From assembly GCA_026414725.1 (NCBI GenBank), contig JAOAIL010000004.1, positions 1-43,757 on the forward strand: DNA of 43,757 bases, written 5' to 3'. Below, in pieces: positions 16,701 to 25,749 of the stretch (position 1 is the first letter of the stretch; the number at the start of each line of letters is the position of its first letter). The translations under genes were made by a program, and so were the position numbers. This stretch comes from a bacterium (GTDB taxonomy: Bacteria; Ratteibacteria; UBA8468; B48-G9; JAFGKM01). The notes under the pieces are model-generated. The model made no database searches and had not been told where the DNA came from. It saw nothing but the letters and a program-made list of their open reading frames with translations.

Positions 16701-19673
16701 CTAAAACTGTATCTCCAGTGTTAATATCCTGTAAGGTGCGATATTAAATTTAATGCTTTTCCCCCTCCATCCTTTCAACTCTTTTTCTCTTTTTTCCACA
16801 CTGTTTGTAATATACACCTTTTTGGGTTTTTTTACAAAATCAATCTTTATGATTTCCTTTTTACCCTCTACTTCAACCAGCCGTAATATATAAGAATTTC
16901 TTCCCAGTGCCCTCTTGAAAGAAGTTGGAACTACATTTCCTTTTATTTCAAATGGATAAAACTCCTCTGATTCTGTTTTTCCTGATATAGCCAGTGGAGG
17001 TGTATTATATTCCATTGCTAATTTAGTAATATCAGTTATACTGGATTTACCAAAGAACAATCTATAGGAGATTAGATGTTTCCCTTTGTCAGGTACAGCA
17101 TCTGGTTCATAAGGGTTTCTTAAAAGCGTCAAAGATAGATTATTTCCGTCAATATTGTATCCATGTTTTTCTTTATTCATCAGAACTACCCAGTAATTCC
17201 CTTCTTTCTGCCCTGCCCATTTTAATGCAGGATATTCCTTTCCGATGGGTTCTCTTTTTATTGCCCCAAAGGGTATTTCAAAGTATGTATCAGGATTCTT
17301 CAGCGCTGTATGGAAGTTGACCCTTAACATAGGTACCCCTTCTTTACTATTCCCTTCTTCATTCCAGACAATCTGATTAACAAAATCAATATAGGGAAAA
17401 TCGTTATAAAGGAATATCTTTTGTATAATCTCTGAGTTTCTATATGTTCGTTTGATGTATATTGTGGTTTTAAAATTCTCTGTAATTGTCTTTATCTCCT
17501 CCAGATTAAAAAGGTTCTCTATCCTATAGATATTTCCTATTAGCCAGGCACTTGCACTGTGAGGTGCTTCCCAGCATACACTTATAAGATTACCACCTTT
17601 TTCTGCATACCAGGTATATATATCCTCCCAGATACTCATATGTGTAAAAAGTACCTCACGACTGTTCTTCTTATCAAAAAGTCGTTTTATTATCCCTGTT
17701 TGCCTGTCCATCTTCATTATGTAAAACTCATTCTCATATTCCTCCTCGTAATCATAAAGCCCATCTTTATTTATAGTTAGTTTCCCTTTTCCAGATATGT
17801 TTTTACATTCCTCAATACAGATTGTTTTATATCCATATCCAGGTATCTCAACAAAAGTTTCTTGATTTTTTTCTTCGTATAGATACTTTCTTTTCCATCC
17901 CAGCGGGTTGAATAGAGTTATGCTGTGCTTATTATTTTTCTGAACAAGTTTCTCAAGCAATGTACTGGAGAGTTCACTACACTTTTTTTCTACCTCATCA
18001 GCAAGTTTTCCTGAAAATTCATAAGATGAATGTATTGCAGAACCGTCAATAATATCGTGGAATTGATTGAACAGTACTGTACGCCATAACTCTTCTAATT
18101 CTTTTTCAGGAGCGGAGATACCTTTCATATGCATTATTACAGATAGTGTTTCTAAAGAAAGGAGCATTGTCTCACCTGTCCTGTTGGCTTTTTTAATATC
18201 AGAGTGTGTGGTATAACATCCTTCCAGTGTTGCATTCAATTCATCTGCCACTACAGGAATTTTATTTCTATATCTTTCAACCGCTCTAAAATATCTGAGT
18301 GTTGTAGAAAATTCAAGCTTTGGTAATACTGGTTTTGTCTCCATCTTCTGTTTTCTCTTTATATCCGCTTCCGTAGGTCCTCCCCCATGGTCTCCCACTC
18401 CGTAAACAAAAAGAAAGTCAGGTAGATTGTATCTTTTGTGATATTCAAGAAAAACAGGGATAGTAGTTTCAGGTCTGATAGAGTTGTTATATATACTATT
18501 AAAAGCAAGCAGTTCACTGCCATCTTTACCCTTCCATCTTAAAAGGGGTAGTCCTTTACCACATCTCATAAAATAATAATATTTAATACCTGCACCTGCC
18601 AGTATAGATGGTAGTGTCCCTGCATGTCCGAAACCATCAGGTGCCCAGAATATCTCTGATTTTACTCCGAAATTTTCTGATATATATTTATTGGCATAAA
18701 GTATATGCCGTATAAAGGACTCTCCATCCACTATATTCATATCACTTTCCACCCAGGAGGAGGCGGTAATGTCCCATCTTCCTTCTTTTACCTTTTCCTT
18801 TACCTTCTCAAACAATGCAGGGTTATGGTCTTCAACGATTTTGTATATATGTGCCTGGCTTTGAGAGAAGGTCAGGTCAGGGTATCTATCCATAAGTTTT
18901 GTGACTGTATCAAAATCACGCAGACATGTATCAATAGTATCTTCATAGGTCCAGAGCCAGTTCATATCAATATGGGCATGTCCTATAAGATGGACAGTAT
19001 ATCTCTTTGCTTCTTTTCGGAATGGTTCAAGCGCTTCTTCTGCTTTTTTAATGTCATTTAAGATATTATCCCAGTTTCTATCCTTAATATCCTGCACATT
19101 TATAAAAGAGAGTGCTTTATCCAGATTTTTTTGTAGATTTTTTGATTTTTTAGAAAGTTCCATAGCAAATTTCAACTGGAAAAGTAAGGAGTTAAGTTCA
19201 AAGAGGACTTCTTCAACTCTGTTGATAACAATCTGAGCACTGAAATATCTAAATCCATCTGCAGTGGATGTTTTAAAAACAAGAAAATATCTTTCTCCAG
19301 GAATAGCATTTTTAACAAAAGTAATAACAGGACCCCCTCTCGTATCTGCCCAGTATTTCTGTGAGTAAATCTCTTTCCCGTTAATAAAAAGTTTTGTATT
19401 TGAAAGGATAAGGAAAATGATAGAAATTTCGCTTCCTTCAATTTTTACACCTTCTATTATATCTGGAACAGTAAAATATGTTCTGAAGTATGCAGGTCCA
19501 TCATTAGGTTGCCATCTTGCATTAGATGTTTTTTCTTCCCATCCGCTATCATCTATGTCAGGGTTTTCTCCATTTTCTATGCCCTGTATAAACTTCCACT
19601 TTACAGTAATTTGCTCTTCAATCTTTTTCTGAACATCCTTTATAATCCTCTCAAGTTCCAGTATCTTTTCCAT
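16701..19673 (-). CDS. Alpha-mannosidase, glycoside hydrolase family 38
   Basis: A 990-residue GH38 enzyme that removes alpha-linked mannose (EC 3.2.1.24). N-terminal beta domain (1 to about 220) with QPNDGPAYFRTYF; catalytic barrel with zinc motif GHAHIDMNWLW (His234, Asp236), and WAPDGFGHAGTLP with nucleophile Asp346; then the three-helix bundle with FNQFHDIIDGSAIHSSYE, and C-terminal beta domains. No signal peptide is visible, so it is probably cytoplasmic and acts on imported oligosaccharides. A promoter at 19704-19732 and an AAAGGAGAAGAG ribosome site precede the ATG at 19673. Its partner GH130 gene lies beyond the tRNA. Confidence 0.93.
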   Translation of the reverse strand: MEKILELERIIKDVQKKIEEQITVKWKFIQGIENGENPDIDDSGWEEKTSNARWQPNDGPAYFRTYFTVPDIIEGVKIEGSEISIIFLILSNTKLFINGKEIYSQKYWADTRGGPVITFVKNAIPGERYFLVFKTSTADGFRYFSAQIVINRVEEVLFELNSLLFQLKFAMELSKKSKNLQKNLDKALSFINVQDIKDRNWDNILNDIKKAEEALEPFRKEAKRYTVHLIGHAHIDMNWLWTYEDTIDTCLRDFDTVTKLMDRYPDLTFSQSQAHIYKIVEDHNPALFEKVKEKVKEGRWDITASSWVESDMNIVDGESFIRHILYANKYISENFGVKSEIFWAPDGFGHAGTLPSILAGAGIKYYYFMRCGKGLPLLRWKGKDGSELLAFNSIYNNSIRPETTIPVFLEYHKRYNLPDFLFVYGVGDHGGGPTEADIKRKQKMETKPVLPKLEFSTTLRYFRAVERYRNKIPVVADELNATLEGCYTTHSDIKKANRTGETMLLSLETLSVIMHMKGISAPEKELEELWRTVLFNQFHDIIDGSAIHSSYEFSGKLADEVEKKCSELSSTLLEKLVQKNNKHSITLFNPLGWKRKYLYEEKNQETFVEIPGYGYKTICIEECKNISGKGKLTINKDGLYDYEEEYENEFYIMKMDRQTGIIKRLFDKKNSREVLFTHMSIWEDIYTWYAEKGGNLISVCWEAPHSASAWLIGNIYRIENLFNLEEIKTITENFKTTIYIKRTYRNSEIIQKIFLYNDFPYIDFVNQIVWNEEGNSKEGVPMLRVNFHTALKNPDTYFEIPFGAIKREPIGKEYPALKWAGQKEGNYWVVLMNKEKHGYNIDGNNLSLTLLRNPYEPDAVPDKGKHLISYRLFFGKSSITDITKLAMEYNTPPLAISGKTESEEFYPFEIKGNVVPTSFKRALGRNSYILRLVEVEGKKEIIKIDFVKKPKKVYITNSVEKREKELKGWRGKSIKFNIAPYRILTLEIQF

Positions 19674-19703
19674 TTTTTACTCTTCTCCTTTTTGAAAATG
19701 TAT

Positions 19704-19732
19704 ATTAAAAACCAATTATTCCCATATGTCAA
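19704..19732 (-). promoter_or_regulatory. Sigma70 promoter of the GH38 gene
   Basis: Minus-strand TTGACA (19732-19727), 17-bp spacer, TTTAAT (19709-19704, five of six matches). Transcription would start about 25 bases ahead of the coding start at 19673. Confidence 0.65.
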
Positions 19733-19805
19733 GAAAGAGCATCTTTGAAGAATCTGTACCAGATTTTGAGTATCCATTATAAATAAGGTGGCAGAAGTAA
19801 GAAGA

Positions 19806-19945
19806 TAAAAAATCCTCCCCATATGAGGGGGAGATACCTAAATTACCTTTTCCCTATGGGGGAGAAGGTTAAGGATGAGGGGGAAAAGTATAGCGAAGGT
19901 TTCACCCTCCCCTTAATCCCCTCCCCTCAAGGGAGGGGAGAATTA
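19806..19945 (+). repeat. Composite intergenic palindromic repeat, copy group 1
   Basis: Within the 385-bp gap between GH38 and tRNA-Glu. Hairpin type 1 at 19814-19833 (CCTCCCCATATGAGGGGGAG), a variant at 19846-19868 (arms CCTTTTCCC and GGGGGAGAAGG), then AAGGTTTCACCCTCCCCTTA, then hairpin type 2 at 19918-19940 (arms CCCCTCCC and GGGAGGGG). The same modules recur at 25.8, 27.7 and 29.6 kb. No open frame of note lies here. Confidence 0.85.
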
Positions 19946-20016
19946 ACAGAACCTCTCCATTCAAGGTAGAGCATAAGGGTAAAAGTATTACCTATGCCTC
20001 TCATCTGTGCGGGTTA

Positions 20017-20046
20017 TTGACAGAATATATAAAAAGGCAGTATAAT
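20017..20046 (+). promoter_or_regulatory. Sigma70 promoter of tRNA-Glu
   Basis: TTGACA (20017-20022), 18-bp spacer, TATAAT (20041-20046), with the tRNA starting 12 bases further on. Both boxes are perfect; the spacer is one base longer than ideal. Confidence 0.8.
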
Positions 20047-20058
20047 AAATCTCCTTTT

Positions 20059-20130
20059 GCCCCCATAGACTAGTGGATAGGTCACCACTCTTTCAAGGTG
20101 GGCGGGCCGGTTCGAATCCGGCTGGGGGCG
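20059..20130 (+). tRNA. tRNA-Glu (anticodon TTC)
   Basis: Full cloverleaf: acceptor GCCCCCA (20059-20065) pairs with TGGGGGC (20123-20129), discriminator G at 20130. The anticodon stem CCACT/GGTGG encloses loop CTTTCAA, giving anticodon TTC at 20092-20094. T arm GCCGG-TTCGAAT-CCGGC is at 20106-20122. CCA is not encoded. It has its own promoter and lies on the opposite strand to its neighbours. Confidence 0.96.
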
Positions 20131-20137
20131 CTTCTTT

Positions 20138-21052
20138 TTAACTATTTTCTTTAACAAAGAGGATAAGGTCATATATATTCACTGTAGCCATACAGACATA
20201 TGTGTCTGCTGCTCCATAATATATCCGTAGTGTTTTTTTATCTTTTTCCAGAATAGTTGCTGTTGGAAACACTACATTAGGCACATCCCCTATCCTTTCA
20301 TATTCCATACTAGGTGCCAGGATATATTTTTTTGAGCGGTATAAGACATTCCAAGGACTCTCTTTATCAAGTATTGCCGCACCAGCACTATAGACAAACC
20401 CATTACAGGATGTCAGAACACCATGGTATATTAATAGCCATCCCTCTTCTATCTCTATAGGGACAGGTCCTGCACCTATCTTTGTCTTTTCCCAGGGCAT
20501 TTCAGGTTTCATTACCAGACGATGTCTCCCCCAGAATTTAAGGTCAGGGCTCTGGGAACAGAATATATTTCCAAATGGAGTATGTCCATAATCACTGGGG
20601 CGGCTTAACATAGTATAAAGACCACCTATCTTACGAGGAAAAAGCACACCATTCCTGTTGGCGGGAAGGAATGCATCTTCCATTTGATAGAATGTTTGAA
20701 AGTCCTCTGTCCATCCCATACCAATAGTAGGTCCGTTTACATCATTACACCATGTTATGTAATATCTCCCCTCTATACAGGTGACTCTCGGGTCATAACT
20801 GAATCCTATTTTAATATCAGTGTTTTCTTGTACAAACTTGATGGGTTCATCACTGATTTCCCATTTTACTCCATCCTTACTGAAACCAGCCCTGAGGGTG
20901 GCAAATCTCGTCCTGTCATCTATTCTGAAAATCCCTGCATATCCATCCTTAAACGGGACTATTGCACTGTTGAAGATTGAGTTTGCCCCTTTTACATCCT
21001 CTGGTTTAATAATAGGGTTTCCTTCATATCTTTTTACAGGTGAGTCGTACAT
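20138..21052 (-). CDS. GH130-family mannoside phosphorylase/glycosidase
   Basis: 304-residue five-bladed beta-propeller of family GH130, whose members phosphorolyse or hydrolyse beta-mannosides such as mannosyl-glucose or mannosyl-N-acetylglucosamine. Family marks: the N-terminal RYEGNPIIKPEDV, SYDPRVT with the probable catalytic Asp87, GRYYITWCND, LSRPSDYGHTPFGNIFCSQS, KIGAGPVPIE and IYHGV. The subfamily, and so phosphorylase versus hydrolase, cannot be fixed by eye. The ATG at 21052 has a strong AGGAGGGG site placed inside the end of the preceding amidohydrolase region. With GH38 it suggests use of mannose-containing glycans. Confidence 0.9.
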   Translation of the reverse strand: MYDSPVKRYEGNPIIKPEDVKGANSIFNSAIVPFKDGYAGIFRIDDRTRFATLRAGFSKDGVKWEISDEPIKFVQENTDIKIGFSYDPRVTCIEGRYYITWCNDVNGPTIGMGWTEDFQTFYQMEDAFLPANRNGVLFPRKIGGLYTMLSRPSDYGHTPFGNIFCSQSPDLKFWGRHRLVMKPEMPWEKTKIGAGPVPIEIEEGWLLIYHGVLTSCNGFVYSAGAAILDKESPWNVLYRSKKYILAPSMEYERIGDVPNVVFPTATILEKDKKTLRIYYGAADTYVCMATVNIYDLILFVKENS

Positions 21053-21062
21053 ATTTCCCCTC

Positions 21063-21779
21063 CTAAATTTTTAGAAGTTTTTTTGCATTATTATAGAAGA
21101 TATCTTCTTTTTCTTCTTCAGTTAATTTCCAGAAGTTTATCTTTGCTATATCTATCTCCGGTGGAATTAATGGTCCATCTGAACCAAATATTAGTTTTTT
21201 GCTTCCAACCTTTTCAATCGCTTTACCGATAAAACCAACTGCTCTTACATATGATGTATCAAAATACAAATTTTCTGTTTCATTAGCAAGGTCCAGGAGT
21301 TTTTCTAACACTGTCTGGTCCTCTCCTCCTAAATGTGCGACTACTATCTTGGCAGATGGGTAGTTTTTAACAATCTCTTTCACTGGTTCAAATTCAGCAC
21401 AGCAATCTATTAAACAGGGTATATCAAGTTCTATACACTTTTCAATCAGTGGAAAGATAAGATATCCTTCAAGGGTATGAATCCCTCTATGGACTTTAAC
21501 CCCTTTAAAACCATATTCATTAACCGCTCTTTCTATCTCTTCACATACATTTGTGTTAAAGGCAGGGATACCTGTGGCAAAGCCAATCAATCTATCAGGG
21601 AACTTTTTTACCTCTTTATATGTTTTTAGATTACCTTCTCTCGCAGATATACATATTGAGAAGACAACACTTCTTTCAATACCTGCCCTGTCCATTATCT
21701 TTATAATCTCTTCTCCGGTTGCTTCTGTTCTGTCTCTGTCCCCACCCTTTATATGCATATGAAAGTCAATAATCTTCAT
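21063..21779 (-). CDS. Amidohydrolase-fold (TIM-barrel) metal hydrolase, copy A
   Basis: 238 residues of the Amidohydro_2 type. Metal motif DFHMH (His7, His9), then IVVAHLGGED, then FGSDGPLIPPE near the C-terminus with the barrel-end Asp. At the strand-5 site, where relatives usually carry His, the sequence reads LIDCCAEFEP. The substrate is unknown; relatives are lactonases, decarboxylases and deacetylases. Its ATG overlaps the stop of copy B by 4 bp (ATGA). It sits in a run of nitrilase, three amidohydrolases and GH130. Confidence 0.8.
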   Translation of the reverse strand: MKIIDFHMHIKGGDRDRTEATGEEIIKIMDRAGIERSVVFSICISAREGNLKTYKEVKKFPDRLIGFATGIPAFNTNVCEEIERAVNEYGFKGVKVHRGIHTLEGYLIFPLIEKCIELDIPCLIDCCAEFEPVKEIVKNYPSAKIVVAHLGGEDQTVLEKLLDLANETENLYFDTSYVRAVGFIGKAIEKVGSKKLIFGSDGPLIPPEIDIAKINFWKLTEEEKEDIFYNNAKKLLKI

Positions 21780-22522
21780 TTTAAGCGACCTCCTGACAGG
21801 TTTATTATATTCTTATAAGCTACTTTTTCAACTATGTCTTTTTCAACTTCTGCATAGCCAAGTTTTGCTATCCCTGCTTCCGTATATAAAAATGGTGTAT
21901 GACTGCCAAAAACGAGTTTATCAGGCGAGATTTCTTTTAACAGGGATTTTATGGTTTTAAAATACTCAGCAAAAGAGATATCAGAGTACACATTATCAAT
22001 CTTACATAGTTGAATAATCTCTGAAAAATATCCACAGAGAAGGATAATCTTTATATCAGGATAGTTTACAGCAAAATTTTTTATCTCTTCCAGAGATGGA
22101 CTACCTATCTTAAAGGCAGGGTTATGGCTTCTTTCATCTTCATATCTCATCTGTAGAAAAACGAGGATTTTTTTATCGGATATCTTCTGGAAGAGATAGG
22201 AGAACTTTTTATCATTTAAAGAATAGAGATGATAAGAGGGAGCAATCTTGATATATCTAAAATTTTCTATTATCTCTTCTGCATCTGTAAGGGCAGGATT
22301 TACAGCAGGGACAAAGCAGAAGAACTTATTATCTTTTATTTTCTTATGCAATTCTTCGTTATATTCTTCTACCTCTTGGAAGTTCAACGCACAGCCAAGA
22401 TGGGAAATGAAACATTTAGAGATTTTATTTTTTCTTAGTTTCTTTTCAATCCCTTTTATTGTATTTATAGATAATCTCCTGAATGGCCAGTTTCCATAAT
22501 TTACATTGACATCAATCAGCAT
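21776..22522 (-). CDS. Amidohydrolase-fold protein lacking metal ligands (pseudoenzyme), copy B
   Basis: 248 residues with the same length and segment order as its two neighbours, but with the catalytic motifs gone. The HxH start is DVNVN (Asn6, Asn8), the usual AHLGG segment is ILLCGYFSE, and the final FGSD is FGSHTPFLYTE. The frame is intact and tightly overlapped on both sides, so this is a maintained protein rather than decay. A regulatory or structural partner of copies A or C is a reasonable guess. An AAAGGATATTGAAGAT stretch precedes the ATG. Confidence 0.72.
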   Translation of the reverse strand: MLIDVNVNYGNWPFRRLSINTIKGIEKKLRKNKISKCFISHLGCALNFQEVEEYNEELHKKIKDNKFFCFVPAVNPALTDAEEIIENFRYIKIAPSYHLYSLNDKKFSYLFQKISDKKILVFLQMRYEDERSHNPAFKIGSPSLEEIKNFAVNYPDIKIILLCGYFSEIIQLCKIDNVYSDISFAEYFKTIKSLLKEISPDKLVFGSHTPFLYTEAGIAKLGYAEVEKDIVEKVAYKNIINLSGGRLK

Positions 22523-23286
22523 ATCTTCAATATCCTTTCTGCATTTTTAAATAGAATATCTTCTTTTTCTTTTGTTTTAATATTGCTTTCAATAACTGTT
22601 TTCAACTGTACAGGAAGGTCTCTTCCGCCTGGAAAATAGATATCAGAACCGAACAAAATCCTCTCAGACCCTATCTTTTTGACTGCATACTCAATGATTC
22701 CTACAACTGGCTGGGCACCTGATGTATCTATATAAACATTGCTATATCCTTTAATTGCTATTATGCCTCTGATATCAATCCCTCTTAAATGGGCAACAAT
22801 AAGGGTTAGTTCAGGAAAGTTTTTTATAAGAGTTATTATATCTGTGGGGTCTGTCTGATAACATTCCGGGGAAGGATTTTTTCCTAATGTTAGTGTATTC
22901 CAGCAGTGGTGGAGTAAAGGAATATTTAAATTCTGCGCAATATCTGCAATAAAAAAGACACGTTTATCAGAGGCAAATGTAGATGCTTCAAGTTTAATTC
23001 CCTTAAGTTTGTTATTCAATATACATCTCTCAACCTCTTCCGCTATAAACTTTTTTGAGTTTTTAGGATTTAAGAAACAAAACCCGGTGAAAAAGGCAGG
23101 ATATTTTCTGGTTAGGAAAATAGTTAAATCATTTATTTCTCTTACCTGTCCTTCTTGGGGATTATATCCATACTTTAATACATCTCCGAGAAGACACATT
23201 TTGATTACATTTAACCTTTCAGCATATTCTATTACATCTTCACACTCTTTTATCTGGATATGGGTATGTATATCAATTACTTTCAT
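22516..23286 (-). CDS. Amidohydrolase-fold (TIM-barrel) metal hydrolase, copy C
   Basis: 256 residues with the complete set of expected motifs: DIHTH (His7, His9), PLLHHCWNT (strand-5 His), LIVAHLRGID and FGSDIYFPGGR. Metal-dependent hydrolase or decarboxylase; substrate unknown. It is first of the three amidohydrolase genes and overlaps copy B by 7 bp. The start at 23286 has no ribosome site (preceding bases ATCTCCTTCCAA on the coding strand), 13 bp after the nitrilase stop. Confidence 0.8.
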   Translation of the reverse strand: MKVIDIHTHIQIKECEDVIEYAERLNVIKMCLLGDVLKYGYNPQEGQVREINDLTIFLTRKYPAFFTGFCFLNPKNSKKFIAEEVERCILNNKLKGIKLEASTFASDKRVFFIADIAQNLNIPLLHHCWNTLTLGKNPSPECYQTDPTDIITLIKNFPELTLIVAHLRGIDIRGIIAIKGYSNVYIDTSGAQPVVGIIEYAVKKIGSERILFGSDIYFPGGRDLPVQLKTVIESNIKTKEKEDILFKNAERILKIC

Positions 23287-23299
23287 TTGGAAGGAGATA

Positions 23300-24235
23300 T
23301 TATTTTATATTTTTTTCTCTGTGGGTAAGTGCCCTGTTAAAATAATCATCAAGAAGTTCTATGTCAAACTCTTTTATAATCTCTTTTATTGTTTTATCCT
23401 GCATTTCACAGGTAATTAAAACAGAACCCAAAAGTCCAGGGTCATATATCTTTACACCCGAACCATACTTTTTCTTCATCTCTTTGAACTTTCTCTCATT
23501 ATAACTGATAAAAGCAACACAATAGTCGAGATTTATGTCTGCAGTGATATAAGGAGTATAGTTTGTAGTAGAGGTGATAATTTCACCTACTGGTGAAATG
23601 ATAGTTCCTGGCAGCGTAGAGGTTGCACCGACAAAGTATGCCCTGCAGGAATAAGCCCAGTATCTTTGAAGGAGTCCTCCATGTGCCATAGATGAGAAAA
23701 GAATTATTTCAGGTCTTTTCTCTACATACTGTAATCTTAACCTGTCAAAATTTAAGTCGAAACATATTACACACCCTATATTCCCGAAATCACATTGTAT
23801 TAAAGGTGCTTCTGTCCCATAAGCGAGTCCGTAAACTGTATTTTCTTCTATTACGAGGTGGTTCTTATGGTATATACCAGCGATATTGCCATCTCTATCA
23901 ATAATCCTTGTAGAATTTCTCCATATACCATTTTCATCTTCCATTACCGCAGGATATGTAATATAACAGTTATTATTTCTTGCTATTTCTCTAAAATAGT
24001 CAAGTATTTGAGTTCCTCTTTCTTTATAGTATTCCATAATTTTCTCTTGAGGTAGATTAGATGGCCAGTCACATACTTCAGGGAGAACAATGAGGTCTGG
24101 TCTATCAGGTAAAACTTCTTGGATAAGAGCATCTAAATGTTTTTTTATCTGGTTAATTATACTTTGATAGTTGGAAGATAGGTCAACAGATGTATATCCG
24201 CTGCTTATATTACTTATCCTTACATATCTTGCCAT
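23300..24235 (-). CDS. Carbon-nitrogen hydrolase (nitrilase superfamily)
   Basis: 311 residues with the nitrilase-superfamily triad: Glu53 (LPEVCDWP), Lys124 (YHKNHL) and Cys158 (CVICFDLNFDRLR). Members are amidases, carbamylases and nitrilases that cut or condense C-N bonds; the exact substrate is not readable. It lies 16 bp after the LysM lipoprotein and 13 bp before amidohydrolase C, so probably one transcript. The start at 24235 lacks a clear ribosome site. Its place beside amidohydrolases suggests stepwise release of an amide- or carbamoyl-bearing compound. Confidence 0.85.
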   Translation of the reverse strand: MARYVRISNISSGYTSVDLSSNYQSIINQIKKHLDALIQEVLPDRPDLIVLPEVCDWPSNLPQEKIMEYYKERGTQILDYFREIARNNNCYITYPAVMEDENGIWRNSTRIIDRDGNIAGIYHKNHLVIEENTVYGLAYGTEAPLIQCDFGNIGCVICFDLNFDRLRLQYVEKRPEIILFSSMAHGGLLQRYWAYSCRAYFVGATSTLPGTIISPVGEIITSTTNYTPYITADINLDYCVAFISYNERKFKEMKKKYGSGVKIYDPGLLGSVLITCEMQDKTIKEIIKEFDIELLDDYFNRALTHREKNIK

Positions 24236-24251
24236 TGATATAAGTTAGGAA

Positions 24252-25061
24252 TTATGGGATAGTGAGTTTCTGCCCTATATACACAACATCACTTTTTAAA
24301 TTGTTTGCCTTCTTAATTTCACTTACACTTGTTGCAAACTTCTCCGCAATTTTTTCAAGAGTATCCCCGCTTTTTACAATATATGTTTTTGATTCTTTTG
24401 GTTTTACTATTGGAGTAGGTTCTATCCTGTTCTTTAAATAGAATATCTCACTCTCCTGCCTTGTAAGTTCATCAAGGAATACCTGCATAGTACTATCAAA
24501 CTTTGATTCCATCGCACCCTGTCGGTTATTTATATCCTGAATACTTGCAGAAATTTTATTAACTGCTTCTCCGAGGGATACCTGTGCTTTATTTACTGTA
24601 ATTATATCATTCTGCAAGGTTGTTATATTTTTATTAAGTGATGCAATGGAAGTAATAATATCAGTGTATGTCTTTTTTACTCCTTCTACATCCCTGCGGA
24701 GTTCAAATTCTCTGCTCTGGGTATTTTCTTTCTCTCCCTTTATCTGCTCTTTATAGGTATAGTCAAGTTCTTCTATCTTCCCCGATAACCCCTTAATTTC
24801 AGAACTTAACCTTGATATCTCGTCAGCAAGTATGGCACGTTGTTTTTCAAGTTCATCTATTCTTTCTTCAAGAGAAGAGAATCTTTTATTATTGTTTTGT
24901 TCTAAGGTATTTAACCTATCAGCCACTGCTTTTGTTGTTGCATAAAGGTCTTCTTCCACAGAAGAAACCTTTTCCTGTACCATCCCAACATCTGATTGAG
25001 TAGCAACACAACCAGAAAGCAACAGAAGTCCACAAAAACTGATTAAAAGCCACTTTTTCAT
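24252..25061 (-). CDS. LysM lipoprotein with coiled coil
   Basis: 269 residues. A lipoprotein signal with lipobox LLSGC (Cys18), then a long coiled-coil-like stretch (about 25-210, regular Leu/Ile/Val spacing, rich in Glu, Lys and Gln), and a C-terminal LysM domain (about 223-269: TYIVKSGDTLEKIAEKFATS, then GQKLTIP) that binds peptidoglycan. Probably anchored in a membrane and reaching the wall. It overlaps pal by 4 bp (ATGA), so it may work with Pal in envelope constriction or stability, loosely like YbgF/CpoB although without TPR repeats. Confidence 0.85.
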   Translation of the reverse strand: MKKWLLISFCGLLLLSGCVATQSDVGMVQEKVSSVEEDLYATTKAVADRLNTLEQNNNKRFSSLEERIDELEKQRAILADEISRLSSEIKGLSGKIEELDYTYKEQIKGEKENTQSREFELRRDVEGVKKTYTDIITSIASLNKNITTLQNDIITVNKAQVSLGEAVNKISASIQDINNRQGAMESKFDSTMQVFLDELTRQESEIFYLKNRIEPTPIVKPKESKTYIVKSGDTLEKIAEKFATSVSEIKKANNLKSDVVYIGQKLTIP

Positions 25062-25663
25062 TTTGCTATTTTAAATTCAGCCCTTCTATTCTTCGCCCAT
25101 GCCTCTTCATTACTTGCTGTATCTAATGGTTTATCTTCTCCATAGCTTACAGTATGTAACCTCTTTGGAGATACACCGAGGGATACAAGATACCTTCTCG
25201 TGCTAAGTGCTCTCTGTTCTCCTAATACGAGGTTATACTCTCTTGTTCCCCTTTCATCACAGTGTCCTTCAATCAGAATCTCAACCTTTGGATTTTCTGA
25301 AAGGTATTTACCTATGGCATTAAGGATTGGTCTTGCATCAGGTCTTATATCATATTTATCAAAGTCAAAGTGTATATTCTGGAATATTTTTGCAAGTTCC
25401 TCACTTATCTCCGAAGGGGAAACAAAAACTTTTCCTTCAATATTTGTAGCGGGTATTGGTTCATTCTTAATTGCTTTTGCAATCTCTTCTTTGGTGGCTT
25501 TTCCTTCTTTCATATCCTCTTCAACGGTTTTTTCCCCAGGACTTATCAGTGTTGCAGCACAAGGTTTTTCTTCTACGGCTACTTTTTTCTTTGGTGTTTG
25601 ACATCCACATAAGAGTCCTGCAATCAAACATACAATAATTACTCTACTTATCAATTTCATCAT
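25058..25663 (-). CDS. pal: Peptidoglycan-associated lipoprotein
   Basis: 201 residues. Signal peptide with lipobox LLCGC (Cys21), a variable linker, and a C-terminal OmpA-like domain (about 90-201) containing IHFDFDKYDIRPDA, LIEGHCDERGTREYN and GEQRALSTRRYL, which binds diaminopimelate in peptidoglycan. Outer-membrane component of the Tol-Pal system; tolB, tolA, tolQ and tolR are not in the window. A consensus promoter lies at 25692-25719 and a GGAGGG site precedes the start. The ORF begins MMK; either Met could be used. Confidence 0.93.
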   Translation of the reverse strand: MMKLISRVIIVCLIAGLLCGCQTPKKKVAVEEKPCAATLISPGEKTVEEDMKEGKATKEEIAKAIKNEPIPATNIEGKVFVSPSEISEELAKIFQNIHFDFDKYDIRPDARPILNAIGKYLSENPKVEILIEGHCDERGTREYNLVLGEQRALSTRRYLVSLGVSPKRLHTVSYGEDKPLDTASNEEAWAKNRRAEFKIAK

Positions 25664-25691
25664 ATTCCCTCCTTTTTTATTTTATTCACTT

Positions 25692-25719
25692 ATTATACCT
25701 TTTATAATATATCTGTCAA
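25692..25719 (-). promoter_or_regulatory. Sigma70 promoter of pal
   Basis: Minus-strand TTGACA (25719-25714), 16-bp spacer, TATAAT (25697-25692). Both boxes are perfect and transcription would start near 25685, about 22 bases ahead of pal. Confidence 0.85.
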
Positions 25720-25749
25720 GAAAACGTACGTATAAGGTACTCAGAATCG

